Shown here piece by piece: positions 36,901-49,364 of a stretch of DNA of 64,000 nucleotides. The translations under genes and the position numbers were made by a program. How positions within the stretch are numbered: the first letter of the stretch is position 1; each line of letters starts with the position of its first letter. Origin of the DNA: Epiperipatus broadwayi (lineage: Eukaryota; Onychophora; Udeonychophora; Euonychophora; Peripatidae); assembly GCA_028023455.1 (NCBI GenBank), contig JAQFVV010000229.1, positions 1,546,501 through 1,610,500 on the forward strand. Reading direction: 5' to 3'. The notes under the pieces are model-generated. The model did no database searches, had not been told where the DNA came from, and saw nothing but the letters and a program-made list of their open reading frames with translations.

Positions 36901-37265
36901 GATACAAGTAAATCTGTTTTTGGATTCGGTTCTCTGATACTGATCCTATTAATAGTGATGCTATTAAAAATAAATATTTTCTGTTAAAGCAGAATAATAA
37001 ATTGAATATTGAGTTTCATAATCAGTAGAGATTTAAAGATAGAACTTCAAAGACTATAATTTTACTTAAAAATGGATTAAACTGCAAAGTACAAACATTC
37101 TCTGATTATGCTCACGTCAAAAAAATTTTTTGAAGCAATAAAAGAATATATAAGCTAGAATATCATAATTTTATTAAATCCATTGTTTGTTCACCTTTAT
37201 ATGATGACTGATATTTTGATAGTTTGAATGATGAAATAAGAATTGAGGTGTTGATTTTTATTGAT
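33930..37265. other. AT-rich region (possible first intron)
   Basis: No further exon is convincingly seen. A 27-bp tandem duplication (GTTTTTATTGTGCTTTTTCA-type) lies at about 34998-35045. If the signal-peptide exon is real, this is probably intronic. Confidence 0.4.
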
Positions 37266-38910
37266 ATATTCACTCCATTTTTAAATTTAAATTTGGATAG
37301 ATGTTCATCTTACTGAAGCTAAAAAAATTCTCTGTAATCTTAGATACAGAAAGATTGCTGATCTTGATAAGATAGTGATATGTTAGTTTCAAAAACATTG
37401 GAATTTTTATAAGATTATATTTACTCATGAAAATGGGTCATCTGTTTTCAATGATATTTCTATCTCAGTTTTAAAATTGAAAGGTATTACAATATTGCCA
37501 TAATTATTGTGGAATATTATTATTATTCACAATATCAAAGATATTTTCAAGAATTTTATTAAGTAGATTTTTTTCAGTCATTATTGAATAATTCCAGAGG
37601 TTCAGTATGATTTTACATAATTAAGAAACACTATAGTTATGGCTTTTGATGCCAGGCAAGTGCAAGAAAAGTTTTGGGAATAAAAGAATCATTTATATAT
37701 TATTTTATTCATTTGATCAGAATATTTGACTCAATTAATTGAACAGGTCTTTGATACTATTCAAAATTAATTAATTAACCAGTCAAATTTATTTGTATTG
37801 TATGGTATCTACATAATATAATAAGAGGAAGTATTTTTACCATAGGTGGGAAATGTGAAACCTTTGAAATGAAAATTGATGTTTAATAAGGATGTGTATT
37901 ATCTCCATCTTTTATTTTAATTTTTATGACAGTGGTATTTGGAACTATTTATGGGTATTTTAATGAATCAGGAATCAATATTATACAGATTTGATGATGA
38001 AATTTTTAATTTGAATTTGTTAAAAACAGAAACAAGAACTTCATTTTTTTTGGCTTTTGGATTTAAAATATGATTGCATTGTCCTTGCCATTTCAAAAGG
38101 TAATCTATAGAAAGTAATTAATGCATTAATTGCAATATATAAAGTCTTTGATTTAATAATTAATGTTCAAAAAAACTTAAACTTTTTATCAGTCAGTGAT
38201 GGAAGTAAAATCTTCAGAAATTTTTAGTTTGGATGTTTATCAACTTGAGAATGTGAGCCAATTTAAATATCTTAATGGCGTTTTAAATAGAAAGATGGAC
38301 TTAGATGTTGAGATGCAAAACAGATTCCAATGTGCCACACCTGATTTTAACAAGTTATATATTTTGTCACTGTGACATAAGTACTGCAACTAAATTAGCT
38401 TTGTATAAAGCTGTTATTTTATCTAATTGATTAGAGAATTTTCATTTAAGGATGATCAGTAAAAGTATAATGGCAAAGTCTTAAGATCAGTCATTTTTCT
38501 GGATGAGTCTATTACTGTAAAATCAAGCTTTCATTTAATTGGACATATGTATGATTGAATATTAGAAAACTTCATAAAAAATCTTTTATAGTGAATTTGA
38601 GTGTGGCTTTCATAATAGAGGCAGAACCTATTTATGTTATGAAAATTATCTCAAAAACATTCTTAAAAAGAATTGAATGATATGGCTGAAGATAGAGTAG
38701 AATAGTGTTGAAGTTTTTCTGAAAGAAAATTTGATGCAGAAGTTTGAAAATGCATTGCAAAATATTAAGTGAACAGAAAAATGGTTTGGCATATTCTATA
38801 TATGAATGTAATCTTGGTTTGTAAAGACATTGTATCTCAAAACTCATCTCAATATATATTATTTTTTGTTTTTCTTCTTGAATTTATAATGGCCATATGA
38901 TGATGATTTT
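37266..38910 (+). pseudogene. Heavily decayed LINE reverse transcriptase
   Basis: Segments in shifting frames follow the order of one animal LINE RT. RKIADLDKI near 37350 is the GKAxGxDxIP block. FDARQVQEKFWE near 37647 with HLYI is the ARQLQEKC...DLYxxFxD block. FEMKIDV..GCVLSPSF near 37863-37912 is the QGCVLSP block. Then YRFDDEIFNL, and QFKYLNGVLNRKMDLDVEMQ near 38255-38320 is the Y-LGS-L...D-E-x-R block, followed by TKLALYKAVILSN. A possible C-terminal Cys segment occurs near 38800-38840. Every segment is broken by stops. It belongs to the same family as the minus-strand copy at 55.0-58.4 kb. Confidence 0.85.
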
Positions 38911-39659
38911 TGTAGATACAGTTTTACTGCTTTTGAACAAGCATTCACTAAAATTTATTCCTTCCTGTGTTTTTGATCTATTTATACTCCGAAAAAAATA
39001 ATTATTAAAAAAAAAAACTATAAAAGTCAATTTATGGATTAAAAAATATATATATATGTTTCTAATAATATTTTGAGTAATATTGCAAATTTAATGTTTT
39101 ATTTAATTTATAAGTTATACATATATAAATCACCACTGGTGGTGATCTGTGTGTAAATAGGTTGGAACAGAAAATAATAAATTTCATTTAATGTTTAAAT
39201 TTGAAATCAATGCTTGTAACGCTAATTAGCCAATAAATTGTAAAGTAATTTTAAAGCATGCAGAACCTAATTTTATGGTAAAATTTATCTCATCCACTAC
39301 ATTTAAAGTCCAAAGAAGCACTATCCATAAGCCAGAAGCAATCACAGCTTTATTTATTTACATATATATGGAAATATTCTGTTATCTGTTTCAAAGCATA
39401 TAATGTGTTATAACTAAATGCATTATTATCTAAATAACTCATGCTAACAGTTAAATAACAAGCACATGTAATTGTAAGCACTTCTCTCTCCTTGCCTATG
39501 ATTTAGAATTTGAATCTGAACCAAATGAAACATGGGAAATTTTATAGTTTACTGGAAAACTTATCATATATATATAATATAGGGAATTTGAACACACACC
39601 AACTTATGAGTGCTGTTTCAGCATGAAATACATATATTGGAGATATTTGTTTTTTTTCA

Positions 39660-39890
39660 CGTGTGTGTAGTATGGGTATCGCTTAGATGAGATAGAATGG
39701 ATAGCTGAAGGAAGCTTGAAAATCTGTGTTCAAATCCCCTATATTACATTTGGACTTCGAGAATGTGAATTATGCTTGTGTTTTAAAAATATTACATTTA
39801 TGTATATATATTTCAGGTAGCCAGTTCATAGCTAATTTAGTTAGAAATCCAATTACTGATTGGGTAAAATAAACTGTTGACTGACCTAGT
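39660..39890 (+). repeat. Possible tRNA-derived SINE
   Basis: TGTTCAAATCC (39727-39737) is one mismatch from the polymerase III B box and lies about 50 bp after a loosely A-box-like GGTATCGCTTAGATG. A weakly similar body, including a CA(G/A)TTCATAGC block, occurs at 40540-40730. The family cannot be confirmed from two diverged copies. Confidence 0.35.
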
Positions 39891-42526
39891 AAGTTTATGT
39901 GCCTCTTCTTTGTTGTTCTTCTGCAGGGAGCTATTGGAGACGCAGTTATATAGTTGATTATTTAAAGACAGTTGCAATTTTTTTAAAATAATATTTTACA
40001 TTATTATTTATTACATTGTTGATAAGATTTGTTTAAAATGGAATTGTAATTCTTGCCTTACTTAGTTGATGGAGTCCTACATTTTTTTTATTTAATAATA
40101 CTGAGTTTAGTGGTTGCATGTTTTATAATGTCCACACTAAATAATGGATAGGTGGTACTTTAAAATTCAGTTATTAATTAGTTACATTAATTAATAGCAT
40201 TGATTTTAAAGTTATGCATTGCATTACTGATGGTGCATATTCATATCTCTTATTTATATGTATATTAGGTATATCTATGTTTGAGATAATTTTTTGTCTG
40301 CTTCTATCAACATTTCTTAGCACTTATTTCAACCAGTTTCTGATGGTCTATCTTATTTTCTTTTATAATAGTCTGTCTAATATCCTGTTTTATCAGTGAT
40401 TTCTCAATGATTTTTCATATCAAAATATTTTAGATGATATTTTTCCATGCTGTTTTCACATTTCATTTTACATTTATTTTTATTTAATTATTAGTGATCC
40501 TTTAAAGTTATGATTTATAAAAATGCATGTCTTGTGTCATAATAGTTGGGGCATTTGCCTGTCATGTTTGTAATATGGATTTAAGCCAGACTGAATCCTA
40601 GAAATTTTGTTGATCACAAAGAGGTTTATGATTATTTTTTCAAATAATCAATTCATAGCCAACACAATTAATTGTCAATGCAGTAAATAATTATCTAGAA
40701 GATAAAGAGTTGAGATGAATAACCATTGTGTTGATTTAAAAAACAGAAATATATTTGTAATGATATTGTCTTTACCTCTAGCAGAAAGACACCATACTCC
40801 TATGCATGTTAAGCCTAAGATTTACAATTTTCTTTTACCTTTAAAATATTTTTTTTAGTTAGTCTGGGAAATTTTGGAAGACTGAACATGATGTAAATTA
40901 AATCATTTTAAGTAAAATTGATCTATAATATAATGTATGCATATATAAAATGCCACTTGGTGACCAAAATTAATGGATGTAGATGTTTCTCTCAGTATTA
41001 AAGTGCTAAAATAAATTATGCTAAGGGGTTAGCATTAAGGAAAAGTATCCCTTGTTATCACTTGGTTATAGTACTTTATTGCCTTTGGGAAGGGAATTTT
41101 ATTAAATTTATATAATATGTATAAAATAAATAATTTATCAACACTAGCACTGTGTAATTAAATGAAGTGTTATTAAATTTTCATGCATATTTAAAAGATT
41201 TTATAAACTTTTTAAATATCTATCAATAAAAAATCAATCAATTTCAGGCTATGTTGATGGACTGTTAATAATTTTTAGAGCATTTGAATTGCATCTTGTT
41301 GATATTGATCTTTTTTTTTTAATCAATAAGTAGTATTTAAAAAGTTTCCAAAATTTTCTGAAGATCTATATACACTAAATATATTTTTACTTATATACAT
41401 CTATCCATTATATAAAATGCAGGTATGTGTAGAGAGAATCTTAAAGATCGGTTTAAAGTATTGAACTAACTTTGTATATGTGTAAATTACATGCTATATC
41501 ACCCACCCTTACTATATATATAAACTATTAAATGCATATATTATTTAAGCACTTCCATGAAGGTGTATAATGTTGATTGAAGGCATTTCTTCTAAAAAAA
41601 ATTGCGATAAATATTCAGAAATGTAAATTATTTCTTTTCTATAACAAATTAAAAAAAATTATACATGTTATATATTAAAACAAGAATATTTTTTAAAATA
41701 TGTGTGTAAAATCAAATAAATGTAGTATTTTATTGCAAAGTTGGATTTTTTTTTTTTTTTTACATATAATCATATATATGTATTAATCCAAAAATATTTG
41801 TTTAAAATTTTGATTTAACAGATATTATTTTAGAATTGTTTGTTGTCCCTGTCCCCCCCAAAGTTTAATTAAATTATTTTTCTAAGAAAACAAATATTGG
41901 TTTAAAGGCATTGAGAGAGTCACTTCAGATAAGTTTTTGGAAGACATCCAGAATTAAGAAATGAAAAATTTTGTTTGATACTTCTGCTAGTATCATATTA
42001 ATAGACTATATCATTAACAGAAAGTTTTTAATATAACATTGTACTTTTAAGAGCAACTCTTTTCACTTTAAAATTCAAAACCATTTACTCTAAATCTGTA
42101 TAAACAATGTTTTCTAGATGATATCATTATTATATTCTTATTCTTACATCACTTTCTGACTTTCTATTTAGGATTAAAAGCTGCAACTAATATACTTATG
42201 CATCTACAAGTCATCTTTAACTTCTTTATAATATGTGGCTATTTTTTAAGCATAATAAAATTGTGTGTTGTTTTACTTTAATATAGCATTATGTAATCAG
42301 AAAGTATTTAATATGAAGGAAACCTCAGCAATTGCTTATTAAGAATTTTTTTTTTTTTCATTACCTATAAACTTATACTTGGTTGTGGTTTAATACCCTT
42401 TATTATTAATTCCATATGATTTTAAGCCAACATAGGTGCCAGTGAAGAAGTGCTTCAATTGTTTAATGAAAAATCATGAAAGGATTATAGTAATTTCATT
42501 CTGTTAAAAGGAATTTAGTACTAAAA
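39891..42526. other. AT-rich region, no gene recognised
   Basis: Only AT-rich low-complexity DNA and the weak SINE-like similarity at 40540-40730 are visible. Confidence 0.5.
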
Positions 42527-42778
42527 CAACAATTTAATCCCTGATATCAAGAATCAGATACTAGCATAATACTTAATATACTTTTTGTTCAACAATTTAA
42601 TCCCTGATATCAAGAATCAGATACTAGCATAATACTTAATATACTTTTTGTTCAACAATTTAATCCCTGATATCAAGAATCAGATACTAGCATAATACTT
42701 AATATACTTTTTGTTCAACAATTTAATCCCTGATATCAAGAATCAGATACTAGCATAATACTTAATATACTTTTTGTT
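42527..42778. repeat. 63-bp tandem repeat, four copies
   Basis: Four essentially identical units start at 42527, 42590, 42653 and 42716. Each begins CAACAATTTAATCCCTGATA and contains CAGATACTAGCATAATACTT. Identity among units indicates a young minisatellite likely to vary in copy number. Confidence 0.97.
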
Positions 42779-44535
42779 CTGCACTGTTGGAGATTAAATC
42801 AATAATCTTTCATTAAAAATTTAACTTTTAAAGCATTTATTTGCTAATTCAAATTGATTATAGAAAGTGCCAAATGCTATATGAACTATGTTTGAATTGG
42901 TGACCTAATATTGTAAATTAATCTATTGAGTGAATCATTAAGATTAAAAACTATTTTATCACTAAATATGCAAGTATTCAAATTATTTGTGCTTGCATAA
43001 ACCAATCATAATTTCTTATTATAATGAAGTCTCATCATGAGATTGTTGAATAGACTAATTCTGTTAGGATGAAAATTGATTGTGTGAAAGAATGTATTTC
43101 ATGAAACTTGTTAAAACATTTGATGAAGTTTTTTTTTTTAAAAAACAATATGTTTATTCTGATTCATCAGTAGGGACTCCTTCTAAATGTATAAGAATAT
43201 CCAGTAGAAAAGAAAAAATATAGAGAGAATCAAAAAGAAGTTGAAGATGAGTTTTGTGAAGACTACAAACCATTTTGTGAACAGTAACAGATATCCAAAT
43301 TTATAATATTGATTTTTTATGTGAACATTTTATAATTACCTTTTAAATTCTTCTGTAGCAAATCTTACTTTTTGAAAAAATTCATGTCTAATTGCATTTT
43401 GTATTATGTTCTATCATCAACCATGTCTTTCCAATTAAAAACAATCAATATTGCATTATTTTTATTAAAGTATCTTTGAGGTAATCTATATAATTAAAAT
43501 AATGCTTGCTTTAGCATGAAAGTAATGTTCAAGTTCACTATAAAATTTCTTTTAAAAGATGGTATTGTTTATTCACTTTATATTAAATTTAAATAAGTGC
43601 CTTAATAATAGCAGATTCGCCATCATGATATCCAGCAAACTGATTGGTTTTATGATTTTATTCTGATTATTTATACAAAATAAATAAAGACATGTCTTAA
43701 TGGTTTAAATGTTTTTCATCATTCCATTTTTATATAATAATTACATTATGATTTGTAATTCTTTATCAATTTCTTTATACTACAAATCAGCCCAGAAATT
43801 GCCTATTGATATTGGAATAACTTTTGAATGAGGAATTATCAGAAACTCTTGGCTATCGTCATTTTTCATAAGCTTGTTAAGTTGCATTCTGAATTAAAAG
43901 CTCTATAGGAATTACAAAGAATAATAGATCTTAGCTTAATATTCTACAAGGGAAATTCAATCATATTTTAATCACCCAGTATATATGATGATTAAAACCT
44001 GGCTGAAAGGTGTCACTATTCTGGTTCTGCTTCTTTATCAAAGATGATTTCAAGCAGTAGAAGACTTTTCAGCTTAAATTTTGACAAAGCTGTGAAAGGA
44101 AGTATAAAATGTAAATATTAGATTAATATGATAGTTAAATCAATACATAATAAGAAAAAAATATTACTAATTTTATTTATAGTTACATTATAAGAGATAA
44201 TATTCAAAGTTTTTAAAAAATTAACATATTTAACTTAAATCCAGCTTAAATAGTAAAATATTAGTATTTGCAAAATGCACTTTCAATAACTTTCTTGTTC
44301 TTTATACCATAATAATCTAGTACAATCACACATGTTTGATGAAGATTTATTAGAAATTAAAAATCTTTCAATACATGCATTTTCATTCCATCTTTATTGT
44401 TAAAAGAATGTTGCCATATCAATAGGTTGAGATTGTTATTGATATTGGGAAATTTTTATGATTAATCTTTATAGTAGAATTTTAAATTTTTTACTTGTCG
44501 GTATGTAAAATTAAGAGAATGCTAATAAGCTCTAA
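42779..44535. other. AT-rich spacer, nothing recognised
   Basis: No coding region or repeat family is recognised. Confidence 0.5.
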
Positions 44536-44828
44536 ACAAGCTTTTTTTTTTATTATTTATTTATGATAAATGCTACTACAAGAGAAGGCATTCAAATCAT
44601 TTTATCTTGGATTGTCCCCATCCTCAGACCGGTTTCGACCTATGGATCTCTTCAGTGAGAAGTTGATACATTAGATTCAAAAAACCAACTCAAGCAAAGC
44701 ATTTATCTAAAAGTTAATTGTTAGAAGAAGATCTGAAACTTTTAGACATCTACATGTCTTTAAAGTCAGCTCTCCAACTGAAAAAATCATATGGGCCTGA
44801 ACTTCATTCAGATATTCCATATATTAGT
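44536..44828 (-). repeat. Ribozyme-repeat subfamily B, minus-strand copy
   Basis: Read on the minus strand it has the order: CTGAATGAAGTTCAGGCC, GACATGTAGATGTCTAAA, the hammerhead motif, GCCTTCTCTTGTAG, GCATTTATCATAAATAA and an AAGCTTGTT end. The same order occurs in the plus-strand copy at 45.4 kb. The 5' ends of the two copies face each other across about 550 bp. Confidence 0.88.
44620..44662 (-). ncRNA. Hammerhead ribozyme candidate, canonical core
   Basis: On the minus strand: CUGAAGA (44655-44649; N7 may be any base), stem II GAUC/GGUC with a CAUA loop, GAAA (44636-44633), palindromic stem III ACCGGU and a GUC site with predicted cleavage between 44627 and 44626. Stem I is UUCUCA/UGAGGA with one wobble. 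All invariant core bases are present. Confidence 0.8.
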
Positions 44829-45375
44829 AGACAGTATATTTTTTTTTACAACTTTAGACAATGTTTTTTTATCTTATTGAAATGCACACTTTTTGTTTGT
44901 TCCTGCATTATTAAAAAATTAGTCATCTTGAAGGATTTATTTCCTATTATATATATAATTAGATTATTTTTTGTTACTGCTAAAGAAGTTTTTTTATCTT
45001 TTATATTGAAATATGTTTGTGTTATTTTTAAAATATTTGATAGTTAAAAACTTTTCCATTTCTCTAAAATTGAAAGTTTTGTTCATTTGTTTCGTCTGAT
45101 ATTCCTTGGAACTGGGAAGCAATGAATTAATAAATTTAGTTTATGTAATTTATAACACATGTAAGTTGAAATTTGTATTTTCAAGTGAACTATCTTTTAT
45201 ATGACAATGGTTCATTCAGTTTGATAAAGTCTATTTTTGCAGTTTGTATATTGCATATATATTTGGTTTGAGTGTTATATATATTATGATTCTGTCATTT
45301 TAAATTCAGTTTTTTTTTTATATATAATATACTTTTTTCATTGTAAATAACATTAGTAATTATTACTTTCAATTA

Positions 45376-45605
45376 GTTTGAAGACATATAGGTGTCTGAA
45401 GATTTGGATCTTTTTCTTAATATTTAAGAATTAGATAAAAGCTTGGCTTGAGTTAATATTTTGAATCTTATGTCCTAGCTCCTCACTGAAGAGAGCCATA
45501 GCTCGAAACCGGTCTGGGGGTGATGACCATCATAGATAAAGGCTTCATGTATTTTCTCTTGTAGCATCTATCATAAAAAAAAAAAAAAAGCTTGTTAAGA
45601 GCTAG
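45376..45605 (+). repeat. Ribozyme-repeat subfamily B, plus-strand copy
   Basis: The block order matches the minus-strand copy: GACATATAGGTGTCTGAAG, the hammerhead motif, TTTTCTCTTGTAGCATCTA, an internal A run of about 15 and an AAGCTTGTTAAGAGCT end. No coding region is present. Confidence 0.88.
45481..45519 (+). ncRNA. Hammerhead ribozyme candidate, best copy in window
   Basis: Stem I CCUCA (45481-45485) pairs with UGGGG (45515-45519). The core CUGAAGA is at 45486-45492. Stem II GAGC/GCUC is four perfect pairs closed by a CAUA loop, with the canonical G-C pair next to the core. GAAA is at 45505-45508. Stem III is the palindrome ACCGGU with no loop, and the site is GUC with cleavage after 45514. 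Every invariant base is present. A zero-loop stem III would be strained in a single molecule but forms readily between two copies as a double hammerhead. Confidence 0.85.
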
Positions 45606-45994
45606 TAGCAGGCTCTTTATATATTACATATTGGTAATACAAGCTATATAGGTCATGTGATATATGACTGATTTTTACTATTCCAGATATAGTTGTTTAC
45701 CATCATAATAGAGCAAAATGAATCAATTTATTAACCAAAGGCATGAATTTGAGTAAAGTATTTAGACCTGATATTAATAACATCTTTTTTGCAAAAGTCA
45801 CCAAACTCAATTACACATTAAAATTAATTTAAATAAATATTATTTTTCATAAAATTTTTTTTTACAAATATTGTATAGTATATATATATATTAATTAGTA
45901 TGTACTTTGTAATATATAGTTTTTACTATAAGTGTCTTCATTTATTATTTTATTAAATAAATAAATAATTGTACTTTATTGCCTAGTAATTCAT

Positions 45995-46175
45995 AAAAAC
46001 TACTAAACATCACATGATCACCATTTTTTATGCTTGCACAAGCTGTTTACACAGAGGCTAAACTCTCCATGCAGTAGCACCATCAATGCAAGCCAGAGTA
46101 ATCAATCCTTCTTGCATCCATTGATTATTCTGGCTTACACTGATGGTGCTACTGATGGAGAATTTAGCCCCAGTG
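45995..46175. repeat. Fold-back made of two subfamily A ends, ribozyme deleted
   Basis: An inverted repeat of about 80-bp arms (AGGCTAAACTCTCCATGCAG ... and its mirror near 46150) consists of the outer ends of two A units in opposite orientation. They are joined at AATCAATCC / TTCTTGCATCC. The hammerhead-bearing centres are missing. Confidence 0.8.
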
Positions 46176-48080
46176 TAATTCATAAGAGGTTTAAGCACTT
46201 TAGGTGATAGAACTGGAGTCATGATTTATGGACTAGACCATTTCTCTATCATTGCACTAAATTATTCTGGGCCATATTTTTCCTTATAGTTTAATAATTG
46301 AATTGCCATATAAATATAAATATATTATTAACTTAGTAGTTCTTAAGTATTTTTTTTTATAATTATTCAAGAGTATTCTACAGTTTTGAACTAATTGAGA
46401 ATCACTAGTATAGTGTGATAAAGACTCCAAAACATACAAAATATTTTCATAAAGAAAAAGTATAAAGAAATAAAGAGATCTTGTTTAATAAATCATAAGA
46501 GTAAATTAAAGATAAGGTGATGTAAAATAGATATTTACAAAATAAGATTAGTGGTGATTTCCTGAATAAGTGATAATCTGCTTTTGTATGTGATACTTTA
46601 AATCTCTTTATTGCAATTGGCTTGTTCAAAGGTGAAAGAAAAGATTTGAAAGAAATTTGTTTTGCAATTCAATTAACATTAGAATGTAAAGTTGTAATTA
46701 AACATTTTTATTTAAAACACTGACAATTAATAAGTAACCTTTTGATCAGTAAACAAAAAAAGTTAAGATAATTTTCATTAGCAGAAAGATTTAGAAATGG
46801 TTGATTGTTTTTTTCTCATTAGATTCACATCCAGTAATCAAGAGATCTGTCATACATCATCATGAGCAGATTTGCAATTAAAAATCTGGATAAGATGATG
46901 CTGGGACATATTTTTCAAAACAAAGATCAGAATTGTTCAAACTTTGGTATTTTCTGTGACACTGTAATACACTCTTGAATAAATCTCTGTTATAAATGCT
47001 GATGTATTTGAATTATGGTAATAGTGAAGATTTGACAACTGTGGATGGCAAGAAAAAACAAAAAAGAGATACTTGATCAGATTAGATCCAAAGTCTAACT
47101 TGAAAGCACAAATGATTCTCTTGAGATAATTTATTTTATGAAAAAAGTTAGTGGTGAAAGAAAAAAAAACAAGCACTGAGATAGTGGAATGAGGTTAATG
47201 ATTTGGGTTTTAGGTGGTTTTCCTTTTTCCCCTTCTATTTGAGAATAGTTTGATCCCATTTATTTACAATTTTATACTGGCTGAGTAGGATATGTAATGA
47301 GTTTCTGATAAAAATCCTGGAACCAAAAAACATTTCCAATTTTTACTAGGCATGGATTTAAGCATAACAATTTGGTCATGGAATGGATGTCTAACATTAT
47401 TCAACATATCTTTTTAAAACAAATATAATTTTTTATAATCCTCAAATAGGATGTAAAATATTATTTCAGATTAGAATTAATATATTCTGATTTGTTACTA
47501 TTTTCTCACAAATACCATGAAAAATCTTATCAGTAATCTTGATGACATTTATATTTTTGATAAGAAAGTGTTTTCTTTTAATCACTTCTATTTATCTTTG
47601 TAATAATGAATAGTACTTCTCAGAAATTTGAAGTGATGTATTATTTATAATTAATTATAAAATGTTTTCATGTTTAAATAAAAATTAGAAAACTGGTTAT
47701 TTTGGTATATATATAATTTCTATCTGAAGACTAATTGAAATAATGAGACAAACTATTACTACATGCAAGTGAATCACTTGAATCAGTATCATTCCCTTAA
47801 ACAAGTTTATTATCTTAATATTTAGCTTCATATATACTTTACTGAAGGCTTTGCATTGTATATTATTAGAAAATAAAAATACACTCCTCCCTCCTTTTAT
47901 ATCCATTGTCTCATTATTGATAATTCAGGAATCTGTAATTTGAAAAATATTAAATAAAAAAAATTTAGAAATTGATTAATTTGATCTCGTAACTTTCATC
48001 CATATATTGAGCATTATTAACCAATCATCTTATAGATAGCCATTTTCTCATCTTAAAGATTCAGTTTACATTCACCCTGC
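46176..48080. other. AT-rich spacer, nothing recognised
   Basis: Weak open frames on the minus strand (46447-46629, 46937-47176, 47697-47906) are low-complexity and without family signal. Confidence 0.5.
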
Positions 48081-48213
48081 ATGGTTTGATGTAGTTCGTA
48101 GAATGTTTGACTTGGGATCGGAAGGTCACAGGATCCATTCCAGTGCTCGCAAGTGTGGCACTTGAAGTTTTTATGAACTCTGAGTAATAAAGCCATATGC
48201 CTTTTTTTTTTTT
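48081..48213 (+). repeat. tRNA-derived SINE candidate
   Basis: A tRNA-like head carries an A-box-like TGTAGTTCGTAGAATG (near 48090) and a B-box-like GGATCCATTCC (48131-48141, two mismatches from GGTTCGATTCC) at tRNA spacing. A short tail ends in a run of 12-13 T. The head reads like the proline/alanine-type tRNA modules used by many invertebrate SINEs. G+C is higher than the flanks. Confidence 0.55.
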
Positions 48214-48338
48214 AGTTTATATCCATTCAGTCCCTGTCTTATATACTATTCATTTTTATAAGGGCATTATTTTACTTTTTAATACTCTTAAAAGATGTAG
48301 ATTTTAAATTGTATTTGAAAACTATATATATATATATG

Positions 48339-48566
48339 TTGAACAATATTAATTTCAACCACTTTTTTTTTATTCACTTTTTACAATGCATTATATATTT
48401 ATTTTACTATCATAACTGTTTCAATTGCCCCAACAATCTTCTTCAGATCTTTTTACTCCTGAAGAAGATTGCTGAGGCAATCAAAACAGTTATAATAGTA
48501 ACATAAATGTATAATGCATTGTAAAAAGCGAATAAAGAAAATTGATTGAAATTAATATTGGTTCAA
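48339..48566. mobile_element. Fold-back element with ~105-bp arms
   Basis: The left arm (GAACAATATTAATTTCAA...) and right arm (...TTGAAATTAATATTGGTTC) are near-perfect complements through ATTATA(T/C)ATTTAT, AACTGTTT and CAATCTTCTTCAG to a short loop at about 48450-48460. There is no coding. It would form a long hairpin as DNA or RNA. No target duplication was identified. Confidence 0.85.
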
Positions 48567-49007
48567 TTGGGTAATGTAATAAAGAAAGATTAACATTATA
48601 ATACTTCAAAGAGGATATATGTTGAACACATATGTAGAGTTTTCTATTTTCATTGATTTATGAAGATTTGAAGGCAAATGCTGTGAATAATATAAAATAC
48701 TATTATGTAATATTTTTATTAAATCAAAATTCACATTCAATGTATCCAGTATATGATGCCCATAATTATCAAGATTCAACTCTGCCTATTTATTATATAT
48801 TTTAATTATAGATATACTTAATAATTCTCACTCCATTACACATCTTTGAATCTATGAAAAGACAAATGATCCCAAGATTCATTTATTAATTAAGAAAAGA
48901 AAAAGGATTGATGTTGTTCTCATGTACAAATGGAGTGATTCTTCACAATGGCTAGTTGCTGAAAAATTAATACAAATATCTGTCAAGATCTTTAGAAAAT
49001 AAAAGAA

Positions 49008-49145
49008 TTGTTGTAATTCAATTAAATTATAAGCACTAGGATTGCTTAGATAAGAGAAGCTTAAGTTTCAATATTTGTTATAGTATATTTAAGCTTTTCT
49101 TATTTAAGCATTCCTAGTATTTATAATTTAATTGAATTACAATTT
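49008..49145. mobile_element. Short miniature inverted-repeat element
   Basis: Arms of about 50 bp pair (GTAATTCAATTAAATTATAA and its complement at 49115-49137; CACTAGGATTGCTTAGATAAG against CTTATTTAAGCATTCCTAG). The spacer is about 25 bp. No target duplication is obvious. Confidence 0.75.
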
Positions 49146-49364
49146 GACAAAAAAAAAGTTAACTTCATATATATAAAAGAATTGTTGATAGATTGTTCCA
49201 AAGAAACCAGAACTAATGATTAGAGGTTTAATAATAGACCAAAACATTCAATCTATACAAAACATTTGCATGGGTCCTTTCACATCTGAAAAATAGTTGC
49301 CATAAATCATTAAAAATGTTGTCAGAAAATATCCTATATCTTCCTCTGCCTAACATCCAACAAA

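Noticed and set aside
44718-45047. 109-codon open frame between the two subfamily B repeats
   Set aside because: It starts inside the minus-strand repeat copy and runs into Phe/Ile-rich AT sequence; no domain is recognisable.
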